Notes: a model not told the origin generated them from the letters alone. Shown: positions 14,389 through 22,917, counted from the stretch's first letter. The stretch is 25,549 nucleotides of DNA from Bacillota bacterium (GCA_023435025.1 JAEYSE010000061.1:1-25549), one strand, 5' to 3'. Numbers and translations are program-made.

Positions 14389-15726
14389 CTTATGACGCCC
14401 GAAATTTTGTATGAGGACAATCATCTTCTTGTCGTCGTAAAGCCCCCCAACTTGCCCGTGCAGGCGGACAGCTCGGGGGACGACGATCTTCTAAACATAC
14501 TCAAACGCTATATCAAAGAAAAATACGCTAAGCCCGGGGACGTGTACCTGGGCCTTTGTCACAGGCTGGACCGGCCGGTGGGAGGGGTGATGGTATTCGC
14601 CCGCACCAGCAAGGCGGCAGCCAGGCTTACCGAGCAGTTCAAGGGCCGCGGCACAAAAAAGCGCTATGCCGCCGTGGTGGAAGGGAATGTGCCGCAAAGC
14701 GGCGCGCTCGTCTCATATTTAAAGGAAACCGAAGGCGTCAAACGCGTGGAGGTTCTTCCCTCCCCCGCACCCGGCGCAAAGGAAGCAAAGCTGAGCTTTG
14801 TAAAACTTGCGGAACAAGATGGATATTCGCTTCTGGATATCGAGCTTCTCACGGGGCGCAAGCACCAGATACGCGCGCAGCTTGCGGCAGCGGGTTACCC
14901 CATACGGTATGATCAGCGTTACCATCCGAACCCCATGCGCGGACAGATCGCGCTGTGGGCGTATGAACTGAGCTTCGAACACCCCACCAAAAAGGAACGC
15001 ATGCGGTTCTTCGCCCCGCCACAGGGGGAGGCATTTGTACCGTTTCGAGAGCAAATTACGGCACTGCAAGTACGTGACTATTGTAGCATTGTCTATATGG
15101 ATGCCCGCATACTGGTCGTATCTAAGCGCGCGGGGGTAGAAGTAACGGTGGAGGATGGCGGGGAAAACTCCCTCCAAGCGCATCTAACGCTCGTATACGG
15201 CAAATTGTATCCTGTCCACCGACTGGACGCCAACACGGAAGGGCTACTGCTGTTCGCCCGGGATGAAGCCGCGCAGAACGCGCTGCTTACCGCGTTCACA
15301 GAAGACCGCATCGAAAAGTATTATCGTGCGCTGCTGCATGGGCGGGTAAAAGAAAAAAGCGCCACGCTTACCGCATGGGCTCAAAAGGATTCGGAACGTG
15401 CGCGGCTGACAGTGTATGATGAGCCGCGCCATGGCGCAGTAACCATCAGGACAGGTTACCGGGTGCTGGAACAGGAGGCGGACAAAACGCTTGTAGAGAT
15501 CCGGCTTTATACCGGCCGCACGCACCAGATCCGCGCGCATATGGCACACATCGGCCACCCTGTGCTGGGAGACGATAAATACGGCGACCGGGAAGCAAAT
15601 AAAGCCGCGGGCATGAAGCGTCAGGCGTTAATATCTTATCGTATCGTGCTGCATGAGCCGGAAGGCTCGGAACTATATTATTTAGACTGCAAGGAATTTC
15701 TTTGTCCCTGGAGATTTACGCTGTGA
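14377..15726 (+). CDS. Double RluA-type pseudouridine synthase fusion
   Basis: A 449-residue protein made of two complete RluA-type catalytic domains in one frame. Domain 1 (about 8-222) has YEDNHLLVVVKPPNLPVQ, the catalytic motif HRLDRP (62-67, Asp65) and LLTGRKHQIRAQL. Domain 2 (about 236-449) has a divergent start MDARILVVSKRAGVEV, HRLDANTEGLLLF (281 on, Asp284) and YTGRTHQIRAHMAHIGHPVLGD. Neither has an S4 domain. Both keep the Asp and the late Arg, so both should convert uridine to pseudouridine in rRNA or tRNA. The frame is open from 14323, but GGAGG five bases before the ATG at 14377 sets this start. Members of the family usually have one catalytic domain of 210-330 residues. Confidence 0.9.
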   Translation: MFSILMTPEILYEDNHLLVVVKPPNLPVQADSSGDDDLLNILKRYIKEKYAKPGDVYLGLCHRLDRPVGGVMVFARTSKAAARLTEQFKGRGTKKRYAAVVEGNVPQSGALVSYLKETEGVKRVEVLPSPAPGAKEAKLSFVKLAEQDGYSLLDIELLTGRKHQIRAQLAAAGYPIRYDQRYHPNPMRGQIALWAYELSFEHPTKKERMRFFAPPQGEAFVPFREQITALQVRDYCSIVYMDARILVVSKRAGVEVTVEDGGENSLQAHLTLVYGKLYPVHRLDANTEGLLLFARDEAAQNALLTAFTEDRIEKYYRALLHGRVKEKSATLTAWAQKDSERARLTVYDEPRHGAVTIRTGYRVLEQEADKTLVEIRLYTGRTHQIRAHMAHIGHPVLGDDKYGDREANKAAGMKRQALISYRIVLHEPEGSELYYLDCKEFLCPWRFTL

Positions 15727-15760
15727 GCATTCAACATTTGATCTTTTAGGGAATAGGTTC

Positions 15761-15807
15761 TTAGGGCCGTTACGGCCCTAAGCGGGTGTTTGAGGGCAGA
15801 GCCCTCA
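15761..15807. repeat. Second copy of the TTAGGGCCG hairpin pair
   Basis: Hairpin 15761-15781 is identical to 3452-3472 (stem TTAGGGCCG, loop TTA). Hairpin 15791-15807 has stem TGAGGGC and loop AGA, with paired changes relative to 3482-3498. It lies between two convergent genes and may serve both as a terminator, though neither side has a U-tract. Confidence 0.75.
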
Positions 15808-15819
15808 ACGTATTTCTGT

Positions 15820-18800
15820 TCACACAACCTCTATATGGCTGCCCGCCACCGTCTTTTTGACCGTAATACGGCTTTCGATCTGCGCCTTGAGCTCCTCAAC
15901 ATGGGAGATAACGCCCACCATGCGCTGCCCGCCCGCCAGGGAGGACAGGATGCGTATTGCGCGCTCAAGCGCTTCAGCGTCCAGCGAGCCAAAGCCTTCG
16001 TCCACAAACATGGCATCGAGGGCGACGCCGCCCGCGTAGCGCTGCACGGTATCAGCTAAGCCCAGCGCAAGGGAAAGTGCTGCAAGAAAGGATTCGCCGC
16101 CCGAAAGCGTGGAAGCCTGGCGCGGCTTGCCTGTGTAATGATCCAGCACGTCAAGGTCAAGCCCCGTCTGCAGCCTGAGGTCGTCCGGAGATTCCCGGCG
16201 CACAAGTTCGTACTGCCCGCCCGTCATTTGATAAAGCCGCGTATTGGCGCTGTAGAGCACCTCGTCTAGGTACCGCGCCTGCACATACCGTTCAAACGTC
16301 AGCTTGGGCTTCCCGCGAAGCTCGCCGTTCGCGGTGTCTGAAAGCCGCCTGATTTTACTATAAGAGGACCACGCGAGCGCAAGCTGCCCTTTCCGGCGGT
16401 CCAGATAATCACACAGACTTTTGTTGTGGCGAATTCGCTCAGCCGTTACACCGTATGCTTCCGATGCGGCGTCCTTTTCCTGCTGCGCTTGCCGCATTGC
16501 CTCTTGAAGCAGCGTGATATCGGCCTTCTGTTTGCCAGCCGCCGCCAGCTGCGCCTGAGAAAGCGCGCTTTTAGCGGCCTCCCGCGCTTCCCCGTAGCGG
16601 GTCAGGCGCGAGCGCTCCGCCTTCCATTCTTCCGGCGTGCGCAGCGCGGCAAAATAATCGGTCTCGTCCGCAAATCCAGCAGACGACAAGGCTTCTATAT
16701 ACGCGTTCTTCGCCTCTTTTTCCGCCCGCTCCGCTTCCGGCAGCCGGGCTTCCAACGAGGCAAGCTGCGCGTGTGCGTCGTTTTGCGCGCGCTCCAAAGC
16801 GGCATGACGCTGCGCGCTTTCTTCCAGCACGGATTGGAGTTTCTGAAGCATTTCCCGCTGGGCCGCGAGCATGTGCTGCGCTTCCTCCTTGCTTTGGTAA
16901 GGAAGCCTTGAAGCAAGCGCGTCCCTTTCGGCAGTTTGCTGTACGGCGTTCTTTTCCGCAAGCTTCTGCTCCGCTTCCAGTTCTAAAATCTGTTCCGATA
17001 GCTGTTTCTGAACTTCCAGTGCGTCTGCGCGGCGTTTTTGCAGCGCTTCCCGCTCCGCGAGCTTTTCCTCCGCTTCCGTCATGGCCTGTGCAAGCGTTTC
17101 TCTTTCTTGCTGTACCGCATTCCGCTCCGCTTCCAGGGCAAGTTCAACCGGTTGCTGCGGCGATGTATCAAACAGGGTGGATACGGCTTGCGCTAGATTT
17201 TGTCGCTGTGTTTCCAAACTGGCTGCAGCCGCCGCCGCGCGGCGGCTAACATCCACAGCCTGCGCGTGCGCCTGTTCATACGCCCACTTCTTGCGCTTAA
17301 CCGCCGCCTCGTCCGGCGCATCCGGCGGCAACGCAGCGGGGGTAGGATGCGAAAGCGAGCCGCACACGGGGCAGGGAACGTTTTCTTTGAGTCCCTCTGC
17401 CAAAAGCCCCGCCTGCGCACGCAAAAATGCCGTTTCCGCCGCCCGCGCGTCCAGCTCCGCTCCGAGGGATAGCGCCTCCGCTTCCGTATATTCGTTTTGA
17501 AGCGCGAAAAGCGCGTCCTCCTGCTCCCGCACTTCCTTTAATAAAATCAATGCGGCCGCAATGGCGTTTCCACGGGCGTCTACAGCGCCCAGCCGTAAAC
17601 GTATGGCTTCGAGCGGTATGTTTTCAAGCGCGTGCAGCGCTTCTTGCAGCGCTTGTACCTGTTCGGTCATAGACGCAAAATCAGTTTTTGCAAGCGCGAG
17701 CTTTTTCTCAGCTTCCGCCGCGCGGAGCGTTGCCACGCTTGCCGCCTCCCGCAGGGCATATAGCCGGTCATATTCCGGAAGCTGCTCCTCTAGGGCATGG
17801 AGGCGCTGCTTGATCGCCTCGCGCTCCGGCTCGCGCTCCTTTTCCTGTTTCAACTGCGCTTCACTTTGCGCAAGCGGTACTCTGCGTACTTCAATATCCG
17901 AGCGCAGCTTGTTACGCTCTATGTCAAGTGCTTCCCGCGCTCGCTGATGCTGCGCGCAAACAAGCTCCAGCGGGCGTATCTCCGCGTTTGCCCTCTCGCC
18001 CAACAAAAGCCTCTGCTTATCGGCCTGCATCTCTGGCAGTAAACGCTCCTGTGCCTCCCATTCGGCTTGGGCAAGGGCAAGCTGGGCTAACAGCCGCGCT
18101 TCCTCCGTGGCGGCGGCCAGCGCGATCTGTTTTTGTGATAATCGCTCCTCCGCTTCCATTAGCGCCTTTTTTAATTCCGTTTCTTTTTCTTCATCGAAAC
18201 GTAGAATATCCAGCAGTATGGAAAGGAACCGACCTGCGTCCTCCGCCTGTATGGCTTCCAACTGGGCGTAGCGGGCATCTTCCGTATCCTTGCGTACAGT
18301 TCGCATGGCCTGTTCCATGCTTCGCTTTTGTTCCGCGTAGTCGGCGTATTCCTTCTGGGCGCGGTCCTTGAGCATCGTCTGCAATGCTTTATAGCGCGCG
18401 GTGCCGAACACGTCCCGGAATATCGCCTCCCGTTCGCCGCTTTTTGTAAGCAGCAGCTTGCGGAATTCCCCTTGCGCAATCATCGCAATCTGGGAAAACT
18501 GGTTGCGGCTTAAGCCGATCAGCTCGTAAAGTGCCGCGTTTACGGCAGTGGGGTTGGCGATCACTTTCCCGTCGGGCAGCGTAAGCGACGCTTTGGGGTT
18601 GGCTGTGGTCTCTTTTCCCGTGCGAGAGGAGATCCTCTTATAGCCCGGGCTTCTCCGTACCATATATGTCTTCCCGCGCAGCGAGAACACAAATTCCACA
18701 TAGGTTTCGAGTTCCTGCGGTGCGTACTGGCTGCGAAACGATTCCGTCTCGCGCGTTTCACCCGAGGCTTCCCCGTAGAGCGCGTAGGAGATGCCGTCAA

Positions 18801-18930
18801 ATATCGTTGTCTTACCCGCGCCCGTATCCCCGCATACAAGAAACAGGTTGGAAGAAAGCGCGTTAAAATCCACACGTTCCGTACCCGCGTAGGGGGCAAA
18901 CGCGCACATTGTCAGTTGGAGGGGCCTCAT
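15820..18930 (-). CDS. sbcC: Exonuclease SbcC (Rad50-like ATPase subunit)
   Basis: SbcC is the ATPase of the SbcCD nuclease, which opens hairpins and trims DNA ends. The 1036 residues have Walker A GDTGAGKT (34-41), a Q-loop region near 140-150 (LSRNQFSQIAMIAQGEF), two long Glu/Gln/Ala-rich coiled coils (about 180-500 and 560-880) and the zinc hook CPVC near 520. The C-terminal ATPase half has the signature LSGGESFLAALSLALGLAD (about 935-955) and Walker B AMFVDEGFGSLD, then the His switch VISHVEEL. It overlaps the sbcD stop by four bases (ATGA). Confidence 0.97.
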   Translation of the reverse strand: MRPLQLTMCAFAPYAGTERVDFNALSSNLFLVCGDTGAGKTTIFDGISYALYGEASGETRETESFRSQYAPQELETYVEFVFSLRGKTYMVRRSPGYKRISSRTGKETTANPKASLTLPDGKVIANPTAVNAALYELIGLSRNQFSQIAMIAQGEFRKLLLTKSGEREAIFRDVFGTARYKALQTMLKDRAQKEYADYAEQKRSMEQAMRTVRKDTEDARYAQLEAIQAEDAGRFLSILLDILRFDEEKETELKKALMEAEERLSQKQIALAAATEEARLLAQLALAQAEWEAQERLLPEMQADKQRLLLGERANAEIRPLELVCAQHQRAREALDIERNKLRSDIEVRRVPLAQSEAQLKQEKEREPEREAIKQRLHALEEQLPEYDRLYALREAASVATLRAAEAEKKLALAKTDFASMTEQVQALQEALHALENIPLEAIRLRLGAVDARGNAIAAALILLKEVREQEDALFALQNEYTEAEALSLGAELDARAAETAFLRAQAGLLAEGLKENVPCPVCGSLSHPTPAALPPDAPDEAAVKRKKWAYEQAHAQAVDVSRRAAAAAASLETQRQNLAQAVSTLFDTSPQQPVELALEAERNAVQQERETLAQAMTEAEEKLAEREALQKRRADALEVQKQLSEQILELEAEQKLAEKNAVQQTAERDALASRLPYQSKEEAQHMLAAQREMLQKLQSVLEESAQRHAALERAQNDAHAQLASLEARLPEAERAEKEAKNAYIEALSSAGFADETDYFAALRTPEEWKAERSRLTRYGEAREAAKSALSQAQLAAAGKQKADITLLQEAMRQAQQEKDAASEAYGVTAERIRHNKSLCDYLDRRKGQLALAWSSYSKIRRLSDTANGELRGKPKLTFERYVQARYLDEVLYSANTRLYQMTGGQYELVRRESPDDLRLQTGLDLDVLDHYTGKPRQASTLSGGESFLAALSLALGLADTVQRYAGGVALDAMFVDEGFGSLDAEALERAIRILSSLAGGQRMVGVISHVEELKAQIESRITVKKTVAGSHIEVV

Positions 18931-20054
18931 GCCGTGCCTCCTTCCGCTTCCATAAACAGCTGCCGGAGCAGGTTTAGCTCGTCCAAAGCCATCTCCTCCC
19001 CATTTTGCAGCAGGTAAAACTCCATAAATTGCTCGATGGGGTCTTTTGCCGCGATGGGCAGGGGCAAGACGCCGGATGCTGCATATTCGGGCCGGTTCGC
19101 GTAGCTTATTTGCATCAGGTTAGGGTAGAGTTCTCGTAACCGCTGCATGGCGTTATTGACTTCCTCTTCATCGGTGAGCAGCACATGGAGATAATCCTCT
19201 GAACCCTCTCCCTCCATCAGTTCCGCCATGGAGGCAGTCACTTCCCGCATCGGGTGCAGCGGCGGCACGGGCAATAGGGTGATCCTTGCATCGTGTGCGT
19301 CCAGTTCAACGAGCGCAACGGATTTTTTCTGATCAAGTTCGGAAAACGAATATTTGAGCGGCGACCCCGCGTAGCGGATGGCTTCACTGCCCACGCGTTG
19401 GGCGCCGTGCAGGTGCCCGAGCGCCACATAAGAAAAACCTTTGAATACCGAAGCGTCCACGCAATCAAGCCCGCCCACCGAGACCGTTTCAGATTCCGAG
19501 CGCAGTAAAACCTCGCCCGCTGCGGAAACGAACTGGTGCGCGACAAGCACGGCCCGGACGTTTTCTTCCCGCGCCACAGCAGAAAGCGCCGCGCGCACGG
19601 CGTCCTCGTGGGTGTTGAGTTCCAAATCCGGGAAGTAGGGCTTTACTTCTTGCGGCCTGAGGTACGGAAGCAGGTAGACGTCCACCGGCCCGTATGTATC
19701 ATGCAGCCGGACACAGGGCACGCTGCCCGTGAACGTACCCGCGATGTATACGCCCGTCTTGTGTAAAATGCGGCTCATAAACTGCAGCCTGTCCGCAGAA
19801 TCGTGATTTCCCGCAATCAAAAAGACCGCGGTTCCCTGCTGCTGCAGCGCGGTCAAAAAATCGTCGAGCACCGCCACAGCGGCCTCGGACGGTACGGGCT
19901 TGTCAAACACGTCCCCCGCGATGAGCACGGCATCAGCTTTATGGTCCTTCGCAAGCGCCGCGATGGAAAAAAGGGCGTGCCTTTGATCCTCCAGCAGGGA
20001 AAAGCCGAACAGCCGCCTGCCGATATGCAGATCGGCGCAATGCAACAGCCTCAT
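18927..20054 (-). CDS. sbcD: Exonuclease subunit SbcD (Mre11-like)
   Basis: The 375-residue metallophosphoesterase subunit of SbcCD, a Mn-dependent exo/endonuclease. Phosphoesterase motifs: DLHIG with Asp8 and His10, GDVFD (47-51), GNHDS (82-86), LVAHQFV near 180 and GHLHGAQ near 220. The frame is open 11 codons further up, but GGGAG six bases before the ATG at 20054 and the family start MRLLHCADLHIG fix this start. The C-terminal capping region (280-375) is present. Coupled to sbcC by an ATGA overlap. Confidence 0.96.
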   Translation of the reverse strand: MRLLHCADLHIGRRLFGFSLLEDQRHALFSIAALAKDHKADAVLIAGDVFDKPVPSEAAVAVLDDFLTALQQQGTAVFLIAGNHDSADRLQFMSRILHKTGVYIAGTFTGSVPCVRLHDTYGPVDVYLLPYLRPQEVKPYFPDLELNTHEDAVRAALSAVAREENVRAVLVAHQFVSAAGEVLLRSESETVSVGGLDCVDASVFKGFSYVALGHLHGAQRVGSEAIRYAGSPLKYSFSELDQKKSVALVELDAHDARITLLPVPPLHPMREVTASMAELMEGEGSEDYLHVLLTDEEEVNNAMQRLRELYPNLMQISYANRPEYAASGVLPLPIAAKDPIEQFMEFYLLQNGEEMALDELNLLRQLFMEAEGGTA

Positions 20055-20186
20055 ATCATTCTCCCTTGATGGCTCGTTTTTGTACAAGGTGTCAATAAAT
20101 ATGCTTGAGAGTTTTAAGAAATCGGTGCTTTAGTGCATCGAGTACCCGATGAGAGACACCAAAGGCCCTAAGGCTGTGGGCCGTCG

Positions 20187-20270
20187 CGATAGATTTTTTG
20201 CTGTGGGAAAACTACGTGCATCCGTACTCCTGGGGGCACGGGGGCAGAACCCCCGCTGAAAAATCTATCG
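20187..20270. repeat. 84-bp element with perfect 12-bp inverted ends and inner hairpin
   Basis: CGATAGATTTTT (20187-20198) and its exact complement (20259-20270) enclose 60 bases that contain the hairpin 20239-20255 (stem CGGGGG, loop CAGAA). The loop CAGAA equals that of the hairpin at 3482-3498. The rest of 20055-20295 has a GGCCC/GGGCC hairpin (20164-20182) and no gene. Confidence 0.65.
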
Positions 20271-20295
20271 TCGCCGCCGTAGGTGGCGATACCTT

Positions 20296-21156
20296 TTACC
20301 TTACTCCCTTGCCCACAAAGGAAAGCGAAAGCGTGCCCGGACCGCCGTGCGTGCCGATGACGGCGCCCACTGTATAAATGCGGACAAGCAGCTCCGGGAA
20401 CCGTTCCTGTATGCTCTTTGCAAGGTTGCTTGCTTCCTCCAGGCACTCCACCTGCGTGATGTGCACATATTTGTAGGCGATATCAATCTTTTCACAGAGA
20501 ATCTCATACAGCCGCTTGATGGCACCCCGCCGTCCTTTAATTTTTTCGGGCGTGATTACCTTGCCGTCACGGTCAATGGAAAGTACTGGTTTGATGTGAA
20601 GCAGACTTGCAACGGCAGCCGCAGCGCCGGAAACGCGCCCGCCGCGCCTGGCGTATGTCAAATCTGCAAGGGTAAACCACTGCTGCAGGCTCATTTTGAT
20701 TTGCTCAATTTTTTTATAGCAGGCTTCCAGCGTGAGGCCACTGTTCTTGAGCGCCACGGCTTCCTCAAGCAATACGCCCTCGCCGCTGCTCAACGCAAGC
20801 GAGTCTACGATGAGAATTTGCCGCTCCGGAAAGCGGGAGAGCAATTCCTGTCTGGCGATATGTGCGCTGTTGACGGTGCCGGAAATTCCGCTGGAGATGC
20901 CGATGTATAAAACATCCTCGCCTGCCTCAAGGATCGGCGTCCACATGTTCAGAAAGCCTTCTTCGGTAACTTGTGAGGTAGTAGCCGTCTTTCCTTGGCG
21001 CATTGCTTCCATCAGTGTTTGTATGGTTTCAGGCCGCATATCATCGATAAGTTCCAGGTCCCCAACGCGAACGCGAAGCGATGCGAATGGAACCATCAAC
21101 TCCTGCATGCGTTCCGGTGAAAGATCTACTACGGAATCGGTTGTAATCCTATACAT
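20296..21156 (-). CDS. DegV family fatty acid-binding protein (paralogue 1)
   Basis: A 286-residue DegV/FakB-type protein. These bind a single fatty acid and, in species with FakA, present it for phosphorylation before use in phospholipids. Seen: the start YRITTDSVVDLSPE, TTSQVTEEGF near 60-69, IGISSGISGTVNSA near 95, the block YARRGGRVSGAAAAVASLLHIKPVL (about 168-192), KGRRGAIKRL, and the C-terminal GTHGGPGTLSL. AAGGAG lies five bases before the ATG. It follows the second DegV gene by 92 bases, with a terminator between them. No fakA is in the window, so the partner is elsewhere or missing. Confidence 0.93.
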   Translation of the reverse strand: MYRITTDSVVDLSPERMQELMVPFASLRVRVGDLELIDDMRPETIQTLMEAMRQGKTATTSQVTEEGFLNMWTPILEAGEDVLYIGISSGISGTVNSAHIARQELLSRFPERQILIVDSLALSSGEGVLLEEAVALKNSGLTLEACYKKIEQIKMSLQQWFTLADLTYARRGGRVSGAAAAVASLLHIKPVLSIDRDGKVITPEKIKGRRGAIKRLYEILCEKIDIAYKYVHITQVECLEEASNLAKSIQERFPELLVRIYTVGAVIGTHGGPGTLSLSFVGKGVR

Positions 21157-21191
21157 GTATTCTCCTTCAATGTGCTATTGCGTTTGCAGGC

Positions 21192-21224
21192 AAAAGCCGG
21201 TTCCCGGCATCCGGTAACCGGCTT
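21192..21224 (-). terminator. Hairpin terminator between the two DegV genes
   Basis: On the minus strand AAGCCGGTT and AACCGGCTT pair around an inner CCGG-ATG-CCGG stem, followed by TTTGC. The stem is long and GC-rich but the U-tract is short, so some read-through into the downstream DegV gene is likely. Confidence 0.6.
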
Positions 21225-21248
21225 ATATGGTGCCATTGTAAGTGGAGT

Positions 21249-22121
21249 TTAGACTGCGCGCGGCGTTCCCATAAAGAACAGTGCGAGTGTGCCAGGGCCG
21301 CTGTGGGAGCCGATGACCGCACCAACGGAATAGATATTTACTGGCAGATGCGGGTACCCCTCATGGATGAGCTGCTTCAATTGCATTGCGTCCTCATAGC
21401 AGTCCGCATGGCTGATGTTGATAAATGTCGTTGCTGTCTGATCAATTTTTTCCACCAGCAGTTCATACAGGCGTTTAATGGCGCCGCGCCTGCCCTTGAT
21501 TTTTTCCCGCGGAATGAGCTTACCTTCGCTGTTGGTGTTCATTACGGGCTTGATGCTCAAAAGAGAAGCGAACAACGCTGCGGCACCGGAAACACGACCG
21601 CCCCTGCGCAGGTAGACGAGGTCGTCCACTGTGAACCAATGATGCACCTTCATTTTACGGGTTTCGATCTCCCGGTATAACTCATCCAATCCCATGCCGC
21701 CTTCTTTGAGCGCAGCCGCATGCTCCACGAGCATTCCTTCGCCGGAGCTTGCGCACAATGAGTCGATGATGAGAATCTTTCGTTCCGGATATTTTTCCAA
21801 CAGCTGCTGCTTTGCAAGCAAAGAACTGTTGAGGGTACCCGAAAGCGCACTGGAAAACCCGATATAGAGAATATCCTCTCCATTTTGGAGGATAGGCGTC
21901 CACAGATCCACAAAGCTTTCCACCGTCGCCTGGGAAGTGGTGGAGACCTTGCCTTCCCGCATGGCGTTATAGAGCATCTTTGCGGTCTTTTCCGTCATAT
22001 CGTCCTGAATATCCCGGCCTTCCAACAGGAAATGAAGAGCGACATACGGGATACTAAGTTCGCTCATGCGCGCGGGATTTAGATCGACTGTGGAATCGGT
22101 CGTAATTCGATAGGCGGACAT
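21249..22121 (-). CDS. DegV family fatty acid-binding protein (paralogue 2)
   Basis: A 290-residue DegV protein and paralogue of its neighbour, with the same blocks: YRITTDSTVDLNPARM, TTSQATVESF, IGFSSALSGTLNSS, YLRRGGRVSGAAALFASLLSIKPVM, KIKGRRGAIKRL and GSHSGPGTLALFF. Differences around the lipid cavity (for example VALHFLLEGRD instead of ASLRVRVGDLE) may mean a different fatty acid choice. An in-frame GTG two codons upstream overlaps the Shine-Dalgarno region; AGGAGG six bases before the ATG favours 22121. A candidate promoter lies at 22191-22219. Confidence 0.93.
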   Translation of the reverse strand: MSAYRITTDSTVDLNPARMSELSIPYVALHFLLEGRDIQDDMTEKTAKMLYNAMREGKVSTTSQATVESFVDLWTPILQNGEDILYIGFSSALSGTLNSSLLAKQQLLEKYPERKILIIDSLCASSGEGMLVEHAAALKEGGMGLDELYREIETRKMKVHHWFTVDDLVYLRRGGRVSGAAALFASLLSIKPVMNTNSEGKLIPREKIKGRRGAIKRLYELLVEKIDQTATTFINISHADCYEDAMQLKQLIHEGYPHLPVNIYSVGAVIGSHSGPGTLALFFMGTPRAV

Positions 22122-22190
22122 CGGCACCCTCCTTTAACTTGGGGAACGGCTCACCGCGCCCCGGCCGCAGTTTTAGCGGCCTTTTCTAAC

Positions 22191-22219
22191 ATTTTAGCCC
22201 CTGATCCCTATAAAAGCAA
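22191..22219 (-). promoter_or_regulatory. Candidate promoter of the DegV pair
   Basis: Read on the minus strand: TTGCTT, 17 bases, TAAAAT. The leader would then carry the GGCCGC hairpin at 22163-22181. Confidence 0.4.
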
Positions 22220-22406
22220 TACGGCGTAATGTGATATTGGCGTGACATTTCTCGAAGACCGCGGGTGCTCACTCGGCTTGTTTGGCACACGGTTCTTAGA
22301 TGGCTCTTTGTGGCGGGCCTTGCCGGCCGGCGCTTCACAAACGCCGCAATTGTGCCTCTGGGCTATAGACTGTGGTTCCTGTCGCATTTTGGACTGGGCA
22401 AAGTGC

Positions 22407-22436
22407 TTGACAGCTTGGGCATATTTCCACTATACT
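22407..22436 (+). promoter_or_regulatory. Promoter of the rpmH cluster
   Basis: A consensus -35 TTGACA, an 18-base spacer and TATACT. It lies about 130 bases before rpmH and is the strongest sigma-A-type promoter seen in the window, as expected for a ribosomal protein gene. Confidence 0.75.
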
Positions 22437-22566
22437 TATACAGGCAATGGGCGAAACCGCCCGCAAATAGGGCGTTTGCTCCATATTTTGTGAGTATTTG
22501 CCGGGTAGTATACTACATCTGGTAAGCTCGCCCGGTTTACCATCCATAGAAAAGAGGTGCAAAGCA

Positions 22567-22701
22567 ATGTTCATGACGTACCAGCCTAAAAAGAGGCAGC
22601 GCAGCAAAGTGCACGGCTTCCGTAAGCGTATGAAGACCACCGACGGCCGCAATGTGTTGAAGCGCAGGCGTTTGAAGGGCAGAAAGCGCCTGAGCGCGTA
22701 A
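22567..22701 (+). CDS. rpmH: 50S ribosomal protein L34
   Basis: bL34, a 44-residue basic protein of the large ribosomal subunit. The pattern TYQPKKRQRSKVHGFRKRM, then KTTDGRNVLKRRRLKGRKRLSA, matches the family over its length. The usual start MKRTYQP is changed to MFMTYQP; the second ATG (two codons on) is possible, but AGAGGTG fits the first better. It heads the conserved rpmH-rnpA-yidD-yidC-khpB cluster; dnaA is not on the left side in this window. Confidence 0.97.
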   Translation: MFMTYQPKKRQRSKVHGFRKRMKTTDGRNVLKRRRLKGRKRLSA

Positions 22702-22730
22702 CGTGCGGGCGTACTTGCCATGGCGCCAAG

Positions 22731-22787
22731 GGCGCAATGCCACAGGTTTCGAGGCGGGCGTCCGGTCCGCCTGTTCTTATTTGCGCC
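22731..22787 (+). other. Nested stem-loop between rpmH and rnpA
   Basis: GGCGCAA (22731-22737) pairs with TTGCGCC (22781-22787), and inside AGGCGG (22752-22757) pairs with CCGCCT (22767-22772). This two-tier fold lies in an unusually long 216-base gap between rpmH and rnpA. Function unknown; transcribed if the cluster is one operon. Confidence 0.5.
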
Positions 22788-22819
22788 GTCTTGTCGGGGC
22801 ACACCGTCTGTAGGAAAAG

Positions 22820-22840
22820 AAGCCGGGTAATACCCGGCTT
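22820..22840 (+). other. Perfect hairpin before rnpA
   Basis: AAGCCGGG pairs with CCCGGCTT around the loop TAATA. There is no U-tract (AGGTTGTTTC follows), so it is more likely an RNA processing or stability structure than a strong terminator, though partial termination after rpmH is possible. Confidence 0.55.
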
Positions 22841-22917
22841 AGGTTGTTTCACCAGCATCATTGGCGTCACCCGCTCTTACAGAGCGAATTTAGGGTCTTG
22901 CCGGAAGGGCGCGCAGA

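Larger units (their letters stand above)
22122..22566. other. 445-bp divergent intergenic region
   Basis: Between a DegV gene (minus) and rpmH (plus). It holds a candidate DegV promoter, a hairpin with a T-tail on the plus strand (22163-22186, stem GGCCGC) and the rpmH promoter. An 86-codon frame at 22265-22525 has no ribosome binding site and runs through the rpmH promoter, so it is not called. I found no cluster of TTATCCACA-type DnaA boxes. Confidence 0.6.

Noticed and set aside
22265..22525. 86-codon frame with some hydrophobic stretches upstream of rpmH
   Set aside because: It contains the rpmH promoter (22407-22436), has no ribosome binding site and no recognisable pattern.
22122..22566. 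Replication origin beside rpmH
   Set aside because: No cluster of DnaA boxes was seen and dnaA is absent; a degV gene lies where dnaA is often found.
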